64,000 nucleotides of DNA from Platycnemis pennipes. Lineage: Eukaryota; Arthropoda; Insecta; Odonata; Platycnemididae. The notes below the pieces were generated by a model that did no database searches, was not told the DNA's origin, and saw only the letters and a list, made by a program, of their open reading frames with translations. Location: positions 82,231,470 to 82,295,469 of the forward strand of contig OW121848.1 in assembly GCA_933228895.1 (NCBI GenBank). The letters run 5' to 3'. A program made the translations under genes and the position numbers. Of this stretch, positions 35,746-47,600 are shown in pieces. The first letter of the stretch is position 1. Each line of letters starts with the position of its first letter.

Positions 35746-36425
35746 GGCTGCTATATGGAAATATGCTAGACAATAGGGTCCCTTGGCCACCATATGGTTA
35801 GTATCTACATAGTAATAAAGGGATGATTAGTTACAATATCATTTATCTAATTATTTTTATTTGCATTTACCTACCATGCATGAGTTTGTAATATCAATTC
35901 ATGCATCGTGCACAGCAGACTACTCTAGCAATATCTCACATACTTGTTCCTTTGCTATGCTGCTTATTGTGTTCTCTTACAGTACAGGCGAGAAATGACA
36001 TTTTGAAGCTATCGGTGCGACAACTAATCTCTCTTATGTTATTTATCTGGTTTAATCTAGCATAATACGGAAGGTTTTTTAATGTATATCTAACATCTTC
36101 AGTAAAGCTATCCGTTTTTATTTTATACAGGAGATTTAATCTGTACTTAAACCATCGATCTGATAGTGATTCCCAACCAAATTCTTCTACTAATTCTATA
36201 ACACTGAAAAACCTATCGTTACACTTTTAAACAAACCTAGCTTCTCTACGCAGCACACTGTCTCGCTCCCTGATCAATCCTAATTGATTCGGATCCCACA
36301 AAGTGGCTGTATATTCGAGATGGGGTCTGACTAGTGAAAAATGGCATCGCTCTTTTGTCTTCTCATCAACTTTCCCAATTACTATTTCCTTAAATCCTAG
36401 CATTTTCCTTCACTTAGTTCCCGTA
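35746..36425 (-). mobile_element. L2-like LINE, second minus-strand copy
   Basis: Same order of blocks as the previous copy: plus-strand GGGTCTGACTAGTGAAAAATG and GGATCCCACAAAGTGGCTGT are the reverse of the LVRPHL-EY and VWDP regions. It ends with the same untranslated 3' segment (GTACAGGCGAGAAATGACAT in plus orientation). The coding frame has stops. It is not a tandem duplicate of the neighbour, because sequence and truncation points differ. Confidence 0.8.
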
Positions 36426-37630
36426 TATCTACATCTACGTATTACCTTGCATGCCACCATAAAGGTGTGTGGCAGGGGGTGAATTCTCACCAACATGCAC
36501 TACATATCAGGCATAAAGGATTAGTATTAATACAGTAGTCTAAACTTTACTATTTAAAGAGGATAAAAAAGCGAAGCAAGCTTGCAAAAACATGTTGTTA
36601 GTTGGGTTAGCTTAAAGTCCTTATACCAAAATGTAGCCACCTATGCTATACATTGATTCACTCGTATTGGACATATTTACCGCTATTCATATCCCTAATT
36701 GTACGAGGAAAAAAAGGACATTTTGAAACTGTCAGTTCGGCAATCAATTTCTATAATTTTGTGATTATGGTCCAGTCTACCATAGAAAGTTGGGGTTCGG
36801 AAAGATTTTTAACTTCATCACTGACAATAATATCTTGGAATTTATTTAGGAGATAAGTCTAAATTTCAACCTGCGATCTGACAATGATTCCCATTTTAAT
36901 TCATTTATTAGACTGGTTACATCTACATGTACCGTACCGTATTCTTACGATAAATCTTTAGTGATTGTTGCACTTAAGTACCTACCTTATGGTTTCAGCG
37001 GTTTCCAATGTCGTGTTACTAATGCTCGCTACTAATGATCGCTCGTTCGAGTTTTTTCTCTTCCCAAAATTAATCACTACAAGCATTTTAAGGTTAAGTT
37101 CTAGGTGCAATTTGTCACACCACTCTAGAATTGCATCAAAATCCTTTGATATGCCATTCCCTATCTTCTTCTTTTGTTATACCCCTATGCACTACCGCGT
37201 CATCTGAAAAAAGTTTATCCTTACTATGAACTGCGCTACATAAATCGTTAATCTTTGAAAGGAATAGAAGCTGCGTATTACGCTACCTGGGTGACTCGTA
37301 ACCACGGTGTTTACGGGTGACTCCTGATATGACTTTGATTGTGTCCCAAGTGACACCATCTATAAAAACCCTCTGCTCTCTCCCACTTAAGAATTCTTTT
37401 ATCAAACATATACCCGCCTTTTCTTATACCAAAACTCTCTAACTTCAAGATTAATTTGTTATGAGGATCTTTATCATTTGTAAAATCTAAGAGGATCGAA
37501 TCAACTAGTTCTATTTTCACCGTAGACTAAAGTATTGTGTATGAATATAGCTAATTGTCTCTTGCAATATCTACCTTTCCGGAACCCATGTTGGCTGCTT
37601 ATGACTATTTACTGACTATCCAAATGCTCC
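36426..37630 (-). mobile_element. L2-like LINE with 3' end and RT palm remnants
   Basis: This copy reaches further 5' than its neighbours. The plus strand starts TCTACATCTACGTATTACC and GGTGTGTGGCAGGGGGTG, the reverse 3' end. On the minus strand decayed C-terminal blocks follow, then a palm region (VDSILLDFTNDKDPHNKLI at about 37505, corresponding to the motif A area) and, near 37590, QHGFRKGRYCKRQLA, a strong L2 RT signature. Frameshifts are frequent. Length about 1.2 kb. Confidence 0.82.
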
Positions 37631-38904
37631 ATGATCGAACTGCCTTGTCCGCGTGACCCCTTGCCGCTAATGAGTCCGATAGAGGCTAGAGTCCGGCCGC
37701 TAATGAGAGTCGAAGTCGAGCGAGGTACGGATTATGCCGATCGCGAGCTGAGACCCTTGCTAATGACCGTTTACCTGCTCTACCCCCCAGAAAACTACCA
37801 TGACCAAAGTTTCTCTTTTAGTTATTTATTGATATCTTAGTAACTTGTTAAGTATTTTTCCCTGAGTCTTGGGCAGTGCACCTATTATGGATTTCCAGTC
37901 TAGTGTTGGAGAGAATGTATTTAATTCATATTTCAGGAAGTGAGATTTTGTTGACTGAACTGTGTTACTGGAAACTCTTAAGCACTTTAAAAAAAATTTT
38001 TATTTGCACCATACTCTTGCCGACAACCGTGGATAGTAACGCCACCAAGCGACCGAAGCCTGAACTCACTATGGGAGGCATTTTATGCTCGCTCTCTCTA
38101 TCAGGCCCCACGCGCCACTCGTCCGAAATACTTCTCCTTCGCGCCACGTGCGCCCTCGTCGTCTCATTCCTCGCACTGCAAAGTCCTCCAATACGTGACA
38201 ATGTTCAACCGCCTCGGAAATAGCAGCATGAAATCATCTCTCGCGCGAACGCGCCGCGGACATGTCATTGTAGTCTTCTTTTTCGAGGAGTTCAACGACC
38301 TCGCCACGCGTGTGTACAGACAGTACTACTAAACTCTCGTCTACGTCACGCCCGGGTTTTATTTATGCGATTTTGACTTTTTGCTTCATGCATCTCGCGA
38401 TTTCATCAAGAGAATGCATTTACACCACCACATCATATTTCTTTCTTTGCTGCGCGTTATTTCCGCTCTCTTACAGGTTCTCTCATGTCTTCGAGTTTTT
38501 CTCATTGTGCTGGCTACAGTCACTAACAATGGGTTTATTATTCGAATAATTAAATCGATCGGCACCATATTATTTTATCTGTGGATTGAAGTCATGTTTA
38601 AACATATTCCGTTATGCATAAAAAATAAATTATGGAACATGTATTCGAATTGTTGTCCACGTTGACTGAAAAAGATATTTACAAACCAATTTTAGAACTG
38701 ATATGTGCATGAATCGAATATTATATTAAAGTGTATTTTACAATTGTTTATGTATTAAATTACATTACTAGAACTGTGATGTGCTTGAAACAAATAATTA
38801 CCACAAATTTTGGGCATTATATTAAGTTGAAGAGTTACACACTTATTTTTTTAAACTTAAGAAATGCAAGTAATCCTTTTATGTTTGTATTTATTTACGA
38901 AATC
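37631..38904. other. unassigned DNA with GC-rich blocks
   Basis: GC-rich blocks at 37640-37790 and 38040-38350 contain repeated GCCGCTAATGAG. An acceptor-like CCGCTCTCTTACAG ends at 38476. The rest is AT-rich. No protein was recognised. Confidence 0.35.
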
Positions 38905-38932
38905 CTTTTCTTTTATGTTTCAGGTGAGTGTG
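38903..38932 (+). promoter_or_regulatory. recursive-splice-site-like motif
   Basis: A pyrimidine-rich run, TCCTTTTCTTTTATGTTT, leads directly to CAG|GTGAGTG (CAG at 38921-38923). It matches the joined acceptor-donor form known from long insect introns, where an intron is removed in steps. No protein-coding exon is visible on either side. If real, the window is inside a plus-strand intron here. Confidence 0.4.
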
Positions 38933-39978
38933 TCATCTTTCCGCTGTCACAACCGTTGTTGTGGAGACCGTTCTTTTCTCTTCCTGTTTACGTACGTACA
39001 TACAATCTGTGCATATTCATACAGAAAGTAACAACCCATTCTTTCGGTGGGTGAGCTAAGGTTAAGAGGGAAAAGCGAAAGAATCAACTGCCTGATATGT
39101 ATCGCTCCTTTTCGTCCTCTGGTTCTCCATTACCTTCCTCTGCTCCCATATGTATTTCTAATGTGCTTGAGGAACCAATTTCCATGGTCTTTTCAAGTCT
39201 TGCGGCTTCTCACCCCCTGAGCGATACGTTATTCATGCAGCTGTAATCTCTCGCCGATCACACTCGTTCTTTCTTGTGGCCCTTCCGTTTCAGAACCCTT
39301 CTGTTTAGGGCCTAAGTTTTATTTCGTTTCAACCCCTGTACTAGAACAATAGCTGCACTATCTGTAGGATTTTGTAGGTTTGTAACGCTCCCATTCTTGT
39401 GTGGGTGCAGGGTTTCACTCCCCCATAGCTATATTTTTATATACATTTCTAGTAAAAGGCCATCTGTACCAGTGTTGTCCGTACCTATATCTTTTCATTT
39501 ATTTGTTTTACTTTCATAAATAGCTCATATCTATTTATGTATTTCTGCTTCACAATCATTTCTTTTTATATTAGGTACTATTCCTTGTATTATGAATCGC
39601 AATTTATGTGTGAAATATTGACGAGGAGTTGGTTGGCAAAGGAGACAGTTTTGTCTAAATACCGCCCCAGCAAAGATGGATTATTATTCGCTTTGGGCCC
39701 TTTCTTTTCCTCCCTTCTTTATTCTTGCTCTCACTTCAGAAGCATCTGAATTTTTTTCCTTTTACTTCCTACCACGTGCATAACTTTCGTGATTTATACC
39801 AGCTTTCACGCTATCTGAGTTGCACGGGATGATACTTGGATCTTTGAAGAATGCTGTTTCTACGAAGTCCTGCATCGTGAACATTTGGGTCCTGTATGGC
39901 AAAGACTTCTTTCAAAATATTTTTTTTTCTTTCTCGATGAATCTTATTTAATTTTAGATTTGGAAATATTTTCGCGCC
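38933..39978. other. AT-rich DNA, nothing recognised
   Basis: No gene or repeat was recognised. Confidence 0.45.
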
Positions 39979-40929
39979 TTAAGGAGGTTCCATCGTGACT
40001 CCGCGATTCAAAATCCCGTAAAAGAGCTATGTTATTAATGAATAAATGCCGATCCAGAAAAACACTTATATGGAAAATCATCTATAGGGTGATAATGCAT
40101 GTACAATAATTGTATGAGTATGCTATTATATAGCATGTTGTGGTTGCATTCCATTTTTTACAAGCTCTTTTAACTCATTTTGACTTCGGAACATGACTGA
40201 CGTGTTTTTGTCACGTTTAATTTATAAAGTGAGAATACATGCTCAATCCCGCTAATAAATATTCTAAAATAGCTTAAATATTTTCTTACTTAGTTTTAAA
40301 CTATTCCTTTGCAAATACATACAACTCTTTATTTTGAATTTTATTAATATTGATATTTTTGAAAACTGTTTGGCAACAATGCCGTTGCTACCTTTTGGAA
40401 GTATTACACCATGTCTATAACCAATAAAATATTTAAATTACATAAAAAATATTAAATGGACCTTGGTTGAGGTATATTCCTTAATTAAGTTAGTAAATAG
40501 GCTCGTAAGCACGTTCCGTCACAAGTACCGTTGCCAATGATAACAACATACTGTAGCACCACTTTCACGTAACTAAAGCTTTTCTTCTTTTTTTCGAGCA
40601 AACATTTATCAATATTAATTAAACAAGTGTGGTAAGGCGAGCACTTTTTTACAATGCTAAATTCTACATAAAATTGCGCATATTATATTAGTTTTTCGTC
40701 AAAACGACATTTCTCTTAACATTATTAATCTGCAAATTTAACTGCTAGAGCCATGCTCTGCCGTATAACCACGTATAAAATAGCTGATTTTCAACGTCTT
40801 TTTTCTTCAAATATATGATGGAAAGGCCTCATTATTCTATTACCAATCGATAGGTGGGCCAAAAAATTATGAGTCCTGAAATTTTCACAAAAATGGCATC
40901 TACTTCATAATTCGGTGGAGCCTCCTTAA
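39979..40929. mobile_element. 943-bp TTAA-flanked element with short inverted ends
   Basis: The body (39983-40925) starts GGAGGTTCCATCG and ends CGGTGGAGCCTCC; the ends are inverted repeats with 11 of 13 matching. Both sides are flanked by TTAA (39979-39982 and 40926-40929), the target of piggyBac-type transposases. The interior is AT-rich without open frames, so the element would be non-autonomous. The ends do not start with the CCY of typical piggyBac, so the superfamily is uncertain. The outermost CCTTAAGG is palindromic on both sides. Confidence 0.55.
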
Positions 40930-41767
40930 GGAGGGAAAGAGTTAAAAATCTGCTTTGAATTTAAACTGTTTTGCCAATTTTCTCCCTAGAAAAGTCTGTC
41001 CATGGCACTAACTCATCTACTGGCTATTGAAGTGCCTTAGTATCCAAAGTGTGTTCAATGTTTCATTCTTCAATCTACTCCCATGGATTTATGTCGGTAG
41101 GATCTTGGAACCTTCTTTCGTGTGTCGCTATCTTTTTCGAGTGGAGAAACCATATATAAGAATAATTCTATAAGGAATTGTTCCAGTAACTCGCTTTACC
41201 ATTTAAAAATTTAATATTTGAAGCACCAGATGAAGGTGGAGGAATTGCTATCACGTTTATGCTGTCCTGAGCGCAGTTAAAAGCAACGGTAACGTGAACA
41301 ACCGGATTATAAAGATCCTAGACCGAGTCTTAAGTTTGATTAACTGAATTGAGCCTTATTTCATAATCATTGTCGCTATTATTTGCTCCCGACTACATGT
41401 ACCTAGCTACAGTTAGTACAAGGAAAAAATGCCTACATAATAAAAGCATTTTTTTCACCTCTCTTAAAGTGCTCACGTTTCGTGGAATAGTTAATATACT
41501 AGAGAAATTCTAAAGCTTTATCGAAAAAATAGTTTTTGATTTTGTCAGTAAGATTGGACAGTTTTGTTGGACCGACCTAAAGTGAGGCAGGATGAAAAAT
41601 AATAAAGCATAACAGTAGCTCTAGAATGAATTAGGGTCAATATGTGCCTTCATATTAATGAACAAATTGCTGAATTAACCAGTTTTCCTTTGAAAAGTTC
41701 ATGGCTTTTAGTATTTATTCATTAATTCGGTTACTCATTACACAGGAGGTGGGAGAAGAGCACTTAC
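40930..41767. other. AT-rich DNA, nothing recognised
   Basis: No gene or repeat was recognised. Confidence 0.45.
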
Positions 41768-41854
41768 CAACTCGGACTTGCGAGTTTAGCGGTCGCCTAC
41801 ATGAACGGACTCACTCTGTTGGCCTCGGTCCAGGAGAATGCAGACTTATTTATA
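41768..41854 (-). promoter_or_regulatory. possible minus-strand TATA promoter and first exon
   Basis: On the minus strand, TATAAATA (41854-41847) is followed about 30 nt later by a potential start region, then a short GC-rich stretch, and a strong donor TTG|GTAAGTG after 41768. The upstream side on this strand (41860-42050) is CpG-rich. This resembles a short non-coding first exon with promoter. No Inr or DPE is convincing. Confidence 0.3.
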
Positions 41855-42449
41855 CATAGGAGGAGAAATTGCACTTTGAATTGGCGACGCATTCCAATTC
41901 TATGCGACAAGCACCCGCCGATTGGTGCTGCAGCATGCCGCTGGAGGGCAGACGGGTCGATTTGGGCGCGTCGCGTTGTCTTCTCCTCAGCGGTGTCAAC
42001 GTCCCCTCAGATCAGCTGATCGCCTTTAAACGACTCGCGTATTGCTCTCTCCTCGTTTTGCACTTAATTTTCAGACTAAACTTTTTCAAAGATCTCTTTA
42101 ACGATATGTTCGCCGTTAAATAGGCCCCTAATATTAAGTCGCGAAAGATTACGGAAATGGTCACCCTAGGATTTTACCCTCCATTCCTATCCTTATACCT
42201 TTCCTTCCGGTCTGAAGCGCCTATTAGTGCGGAAACAGACTTGAAAACACCCAAGGAAAAGTTTAAGCGAGAGAAAGGAATAAATCTTTGTAACTTTGAC
42301 CGGTAAATAAAGATTATCAACAGTGAATTTCATTTTCTACGCCGTTCTGAATGTTGAATAGGCTATCAAGTTCAACTATGATTCATTCGATTTGGTTAAC
42401 GATGAAGTTAATTCCTTTTATCTTTATCGCGGAATATGGTGTCATAATG
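41855..42449. other. CpG-rich flank then AT-rich DNA
   Basis: CpG-rich to about 42060, AT-rich beyond. No coding region was recognised. Confidence 0.4.
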
Positions 42450-42550
42450 TTTGCAGAGGTGAATTATTTTAAGATGAAGAGGTTAGCCGATAGAAGAACC
42501 GAGTTGAGATATTTCGTCAAACCAATCTTAGGATTGACGACTTGTGTTTA
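42450..42550 (+). mobile_element. RTE-like LINE, 3' tail fragment
   Basis: MKRLADRRTELRY can be read, followed by the stem-loop CAATCTTAGGATTG (42523-42536). Only about 100 bp of the family's 3' end is present. Confidence 0.75.
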
Positions 42551-43000
42551 TAATGATTATGTTTGCAGAAAACAGATAAAATTTTATGTTTGCGTGGGGC
42601 GTTTCCACGATCGATTTATGCAAGCGCTATTGATTGTTCGGGTAATGGCGACCATACCCGTGTTAAAGATTGACATATGGTAAATGTTGTTTTATTCTTA
42701 GGTAATATTTAATCATAGGTGTCATCACACCTAAATGTTAAAACGTGTGCTAATTATGTGGATGAGTGTGATCCGAAGTCGGATTCAGGATAAAATATTC
42801 CCAGAAGTCTTCTCTTTTACCTTCGATGGCACGATTGCAATACGAATCGCCGGATAAAAAAAAACAATATTTCGCTGATCCACCATCGTCATTACATACT
42901 GGGCATTTTTCTTCCACGTTTTCATAAATGTCCTTTCAATCAATGCAAATCACAGTTGTATCAACTGTATCTAGTTGATTTTGCAATGAAATATTCTTCA
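42551..43000. other. unassigned DNA
   Basis: An acceptor-plus-donor-like TTTTATTCTTAG|GTAATA lies near 42702; the donor half is weak. Nothing else was recognised. Confidence 0.4.
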
Positions 43001-43190
43001 ATCAGTCCTAAAATTGGGTTGACTCTGCTGTCTTCTCGATTCTCCTATCGATCTCCTAAGCTCTTCGTCATTTTTACATAATTCTTTCAAGTCCTTAACT
43101 CTTTTTCGTAAATTTCACTCGAGGCTTTCCTTTGCCATTCTTCCCAATCACTCCCTACCACGACTGTCTTCATCAACCGATTCGTTTAAA
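43001..43190 (-). mobile_element. RTE-like LINE, 3' tail fragment
   Basis: The minus strand reads LGRMAKESLE, VKDLKELCKNDEELRRSI, then the stem-loop in a mutated form (43003-43016; CAATTTTAGGACTG). The copy is more diverged than the others and may be a sister subfamily. Confidence 0.7.
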
Positions 43191-44429
43191 GAAATAAATT
43201 TAAAAGTCCCCTAAATTACGGGTACAATTGTATTGAGTATCTTTTGTATTTTTGAAGCCGAAAGCCTATCCTATCCGGTGAATAATGTCTATATTTCCTC
43301 CCACTCATTATGAAATACAACGAGCCTCAGCCGATTGTGATGTTACAATACTTATGCGTACGCCATAACTCTGTATCATAATATAGGTATTCGTCCTCTC
43401 TTTGGTGATAGTTATTTTGAGTGTTATAAATGCAGTTGGGAAAGGTAACTTTTGCTTTATTGGATAACGGATGCTCAGAATGGTCCTCTCTGTCTGACGA
43501 ATGGCGCCTCATGGATTCTCTTGCTCACTGACTTGTGTGTACATCCCGTGAAAGAGGAAATATACAATAGTTCGCGATCATTGCAGTGTTTTCTCATTGT
43601 GATTTTGACTTAGGATTGAGAGAAGCGTTTAATAGCCTGTCGGTGGTCAGTCATTGTTAGGGGGATTACTTTCCGGAAATCGCTTCCATGCGGTAGCAAA
43701 TGGACGTTAAGTGTTTATCGCGCGCGTAATGATCCAGGAGGTAATTTATTTTGGGTTGAGTTTATAGTTAACCAAACTGTGGGGTCGGACACGGAGCCCT
43801 ATCGCTTGGCTGTGTTAAGTAGCTTAGACTGTGTTGGAGTTTAGGGATTGAGATAAGCGACAGACCTAGGGTGCCTATTTGGCTAAGTGCCTAGAACCCT
43901 GCTTTTGCATCATGGTGTAATTGTCCTATCACTTCCTAACTAAAGAATTTATAAACTTTGTACTAATATATAATTTTGGTTCATAAAATTAAATTATTAA
44001 TATTATTAGTACTTAAATAGTGTAGCGGTGCTTCATTTTTTTGCATACTACTGGTACTTCTACTGGTACTCATTAGTTTTGATTCGGAAATGAATGAAGT
44101 CATGAGCTGTAAGTCATATGGTACGTGTGAAACTTTTTCGATACATCTCATGTATAAAACGCCTTCTGTCACATTTTAGTGACTAATTATATAAAAAAGT
44201 TATAATACCTATCAGTAGTATGTGTATTTATTAGTCTACGTTTATTTATTCACTGAAATTGAGCGCACTCAAATCCGATTCGATTTAAATCTTGTGCTGT
44301 TTGAGTAATTCTGCCATTTTAGCACCATAGTGACAGACATGATGTTTCGTAATACTTTACTACTCTAGTCCCGCGAGATAAAATTGTATGATTAAAAAAA
44401 ATATTTTTTTAGTAAAATAATATTATTTA
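43191..44429. other. unassigned DNA
   Basis: AT-rich with a GC-richer block at 43640-43910. No gene was recognised. Confidence 0.4.
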
Positions 44430-44770
44430 AAGGTGAGGGATCTATCCTCAGACCTATTACCAAATGACTCTTTGCACTTTCTCGTTCTCCATTATAAACT
44501 GAAACTATCCGTGTACGTTTTGCGCGTGTGCATATGTCAGTCTTTGCTCCGACAATTATCGCATTCATCTGTTTCTGGTTCTCGTCTGCCACCTCCTCTT
44601 AGTTTTTTCTTGGCCGTCAGAGAGACGAGAAGTCGCAGTGAAAGTTAACGTCTTGCGGTGAGAGCTCCTGCGATTGCTTTCTCGCCCGCTTCTCGCATAT
44701 CCAAAGATCTCTCTCTTTCTTTTTCATCCTCTATCTGAGACTCCTCTAACTTCCCATAACGTCACGCTCA

Positions 44771-45076
44771 TGACTTCCTTTGCTGGAGTTGAAACAGAAG
44801 TATCTTACGTGCTTATCTCCGAATCTGTGCGTTTGTGGAAGTTAACGGCCAATGGCGCAACCGGTAATGACTCGAGTTCTACTACCTCGAAAGCTCCTGT
44901 ATCGTTGAAACTCAAGCGAGAAATTTTGCAGATAAGATGTCTTTTGTTCGTAATCATTTTCGTGCTTATTCGAGTTTCGCTCCCAAATGTAGACACCGTT
45001 GGTTCCAACGTAACTGATGACTCCGTAAATGTTACAACCTACACAGAAATGGTGATTTTATCTGGGCCGTGTTGAT
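44771..45076 (+). CDS. anonymous open frame with one hydrophobic segment
   Basis: From the ATG at 44771 a 101-codon frame reads MTSFAGVETEVSYVLISES, contains a Ser/Thr run and one clearly hydrophobic segment (CLLFVIIFVLIRVSL, around residues 57-71), and ends at TGA (45074-45076). The frame extends upstream into a pyrimidine-rich stretch. A CGG|TGAG donor-like site lies near 44657. No family recognised; could be chance. The upstream start was not used because the region before 44770 is pyrimidine-biased. Confidence 0.18.
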
Positions 45077-45649
45077 CTAAAGAGTCATCGGCACACTCGC
45101 GCTCTGTGTCACCTAAACTTTGAATAACTGAATTATAGATGACGGTCCTAAACCGAGTACTGCTCTAAGCATTATCAAAATCTTTCATGTGACTTTAAGT
45201 GATAAACTTTTGAATTAAAGGTTTATTTCCGTTGAACCTGCTGGCATTATACTTAAACGTCTCTAATTCTTTAATGGAGGTAAACGAGGGAAATTATATG
45301 ATATTTTATTATGTTTTCAACGAAATTAATAAAATCTCATTCCAATTACCAAGATGTAGATAATTTCTCTGTTTTCTCATGTTCTTTAGAAATTATCTGG
45401 CTCCACGAGAAATGCATCAAATGCTTTGCTTTGAGACTAAAATCATATTATTGCACTCGGTGTGTGTTGCGTGCGTTCCATCTGGACTCGTAATATAGGT
45501 ACCCTCTTTCCTTAACTCGTTTCGAGATAAGTCCGCTCCAAGTCCTTACCTCCTTTTCGATTATGCTTCTTCAAGAAGGCCGTCCACTTTCTCTTCTACT
45601 GGGCAGTTAATACTGAGTCTTCATGCGTAGAGGCGGAATGGCGTAAAAT
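45077..45649. other. AT-rich DNA, nothing recognised
   Basis: No gene or repeat was recognised. Confidence 0.45.
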
Positions 45650-46060
45650 GCGTTGCGGGTCTCGGGAGGAAATAAGGTGTTAGCCAAGTGCGAGTTTCAT
45701 TCATTCAAATGAAGGGGGGAGAAACGCATCCTTTGTGGCGGCAATTAAGATTCGCACGACCGTCATTCCTTTCGACGGATGTAGTCGAAAACTTTCCTGG
45801 GGCCCTTTTAACCCCGAAGGGCCCTCTCATTCCTTCCGAAGCCGCCTCTCCTCGTGGCGGAAAAAAGTATTTCCGATTACGCAAACTTTCCCTCCAGTCC
45901 AGCTCTCCTCGCTCCACTCTCTCCTGCAATAGATCCTCCCTGCCGCCGCCGCCGCCGCTGCTGGCATTATGCAATTTGCAATCACCGCTGTAACTCGAGG
46001 ATCAGGTGCGCGAAATGTTTTGCCGGACTCGGGCGTGAGACGCTAGAGTTTCATGACATC
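45650..46060. promoter_or_regulatory. CpG-rich island
   Basis: CpG-rich with a GCCGCCGCCGCCGCTG repeat (about 45942-45960). Open on both strands. A donor-like CAG|GTGCG lies near 46005. Promoter or enhancer by composition only. Confidence 0.35.
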
Positions 46061-46534
46061 CTAGCGTACACATTCGTACGCGCTAGAAGGATCTGTTTGG
46101 AATCGCAAACGAAATGTTCTGTCTACTCATTTTTCCACCACGCGATATCATTTTCGTTCAATGTAATGCGACAATACCTATCTCAGAATATTTTGACGAA
46201 ATCATTGTGGTAGTTAAGCATGCGAATTGAAGCCATGTTCTTAGTTAATTAGAACTAAACTTCTCTGCTCTGTAATACTCTTATCTGTTCTTTAATGTAC
46301 TACCGTCTACGTTATGATCAGTCAAGGTGGGACCTCAATTATTTTTTTATTTCAATGACCCATCTTCGAAGAAATTATAGTTTCTATTCGTGCATCTATA
46401 GATCATTCCAGAGTAAAAGTGTGTTATAGTTGACTACCTGCTCGTGGCTCGATCGAAAAAAGTACTGTAATTGTAGTGGCTGAGTAGGAGCTTATACATG
46501 TGATTCTGCTTTCGGACGAATTTTCAGTGGAGAA
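46061..46534. other. AT-rich DNA, nothing recognised
   Basis: No gene or repeat was recognised. Confidence 0.45.
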
Positions 46535-47400
46535 AACCTTTTAAAAGTGAAGAAAAAGCTCCAGGCATAAGTATTCACGGGGAAAAATTAGCATGCCACC
46601 ATTTGCCGATACCATAGCTGTCATAGCAGATACCAAGGGAAACCTGATAAATACTCTTGCTAACTTGGAATAAATGTTGTGATACTTCCTTAATAATAAT
46701 TGTGATCCTTCCTTACTTAATAAGTACATAAATAATGTATGCAATAAAATATCCGATGGTTGGACCAATATTAAACTCACAAAATGAAGAGGAGGAAGTA
46801 CCTATTTATCTTTAATTTGAGGGGAACTACCTATTTATATATCTTTGCGATAAATAAATAGCTATTAGTAACCATAATAACAATTGACGGATGAAGGTAA
46901 TATCAGAATAATAGCCCAGACAACGAAGACGAATCTACTAGTAGCTGGAAATACGAAGTTGGAAGTAAGGAAGCACGTCTGAAGCATTCTCCTATGCGAC
47001 TCCTGTCCATGGCAGTACGTCATGGGCAGTAACAGGCACATAAAGACGGGATTCATTTTGAATGCGCTATCTGAGAATAATTATGAATATTAAATGAAGT
47101 GACCGATTAATCAATGATATGAGATACTAAGGAGAAAAGGAGGAAAATAAATCTGAAGAAACCTCTGTAAAGAGAACGGAGCAACCTTATCGGACACATC
47201 TTGAGATATGATGATTTCGTGGAGACAGTCATCGAGGAAAAGGTAAATGGGAAAAAATGCAGACTAAGACCACAGATGAAAGGCGTGAAACAAGTGGCCG
47301 GGGATTTAGTGGAGGAGAACTATGTAAATAAATGCTCATCCGATAGAAGAATCGAGGGGGCAGATACCAATCTTATGATTGAGGCCTGGAGGTGGTGAAT
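46535..47400 (+). mobile_element. RTE-like LINE, heavily decayed 3' half
   Basis: The plus strand still shows palm and C-terminal landmarks in shifting frames: VKKKLQA-like start, GISIHGEKLACHHLPIP region (46560-46610), a stop-riddled middle, SSWKYEVGSKEACLKHSPM (about 46940-47000), RSNLIGHILRYDDFVETVI (about 47180-47235), KVNGKKCRLRPQMKGVKQV and SDRRIEGADT. It ends with CAATCTTATGATTG (47368-47381), a stem-loop with one changed base. Motif C reads CHHLPIP in place of RFADDI. Clearly inactive. Confidence 0.8.
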
Positions 47401-47600
47401 TAAATTTTGAGATATTAGTCATTGGATTTTGTTTCCTCTTATATCTTGCGATGCTAACTAGATACTCCGGCATGCTATTTATCACAATGTATTTGGTGCT
47501 CTCGATAAAAATAATTCAAATGAAATAAAACGATAATGATTAATTTAGTAAAAGTTTCATCACTTCCTTGTGATGGATGAAAAACATTCTTCTTACTTAC

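Noticed and set aside
37655..37720. Hammerhead-ribozyme-like CTAATGAG ... GTCGAAGTC
   Set aside because: The conserved core needs CTGANGA and a GAAA segment; here the core has A for G and only GAA, and no consistent stems were found.
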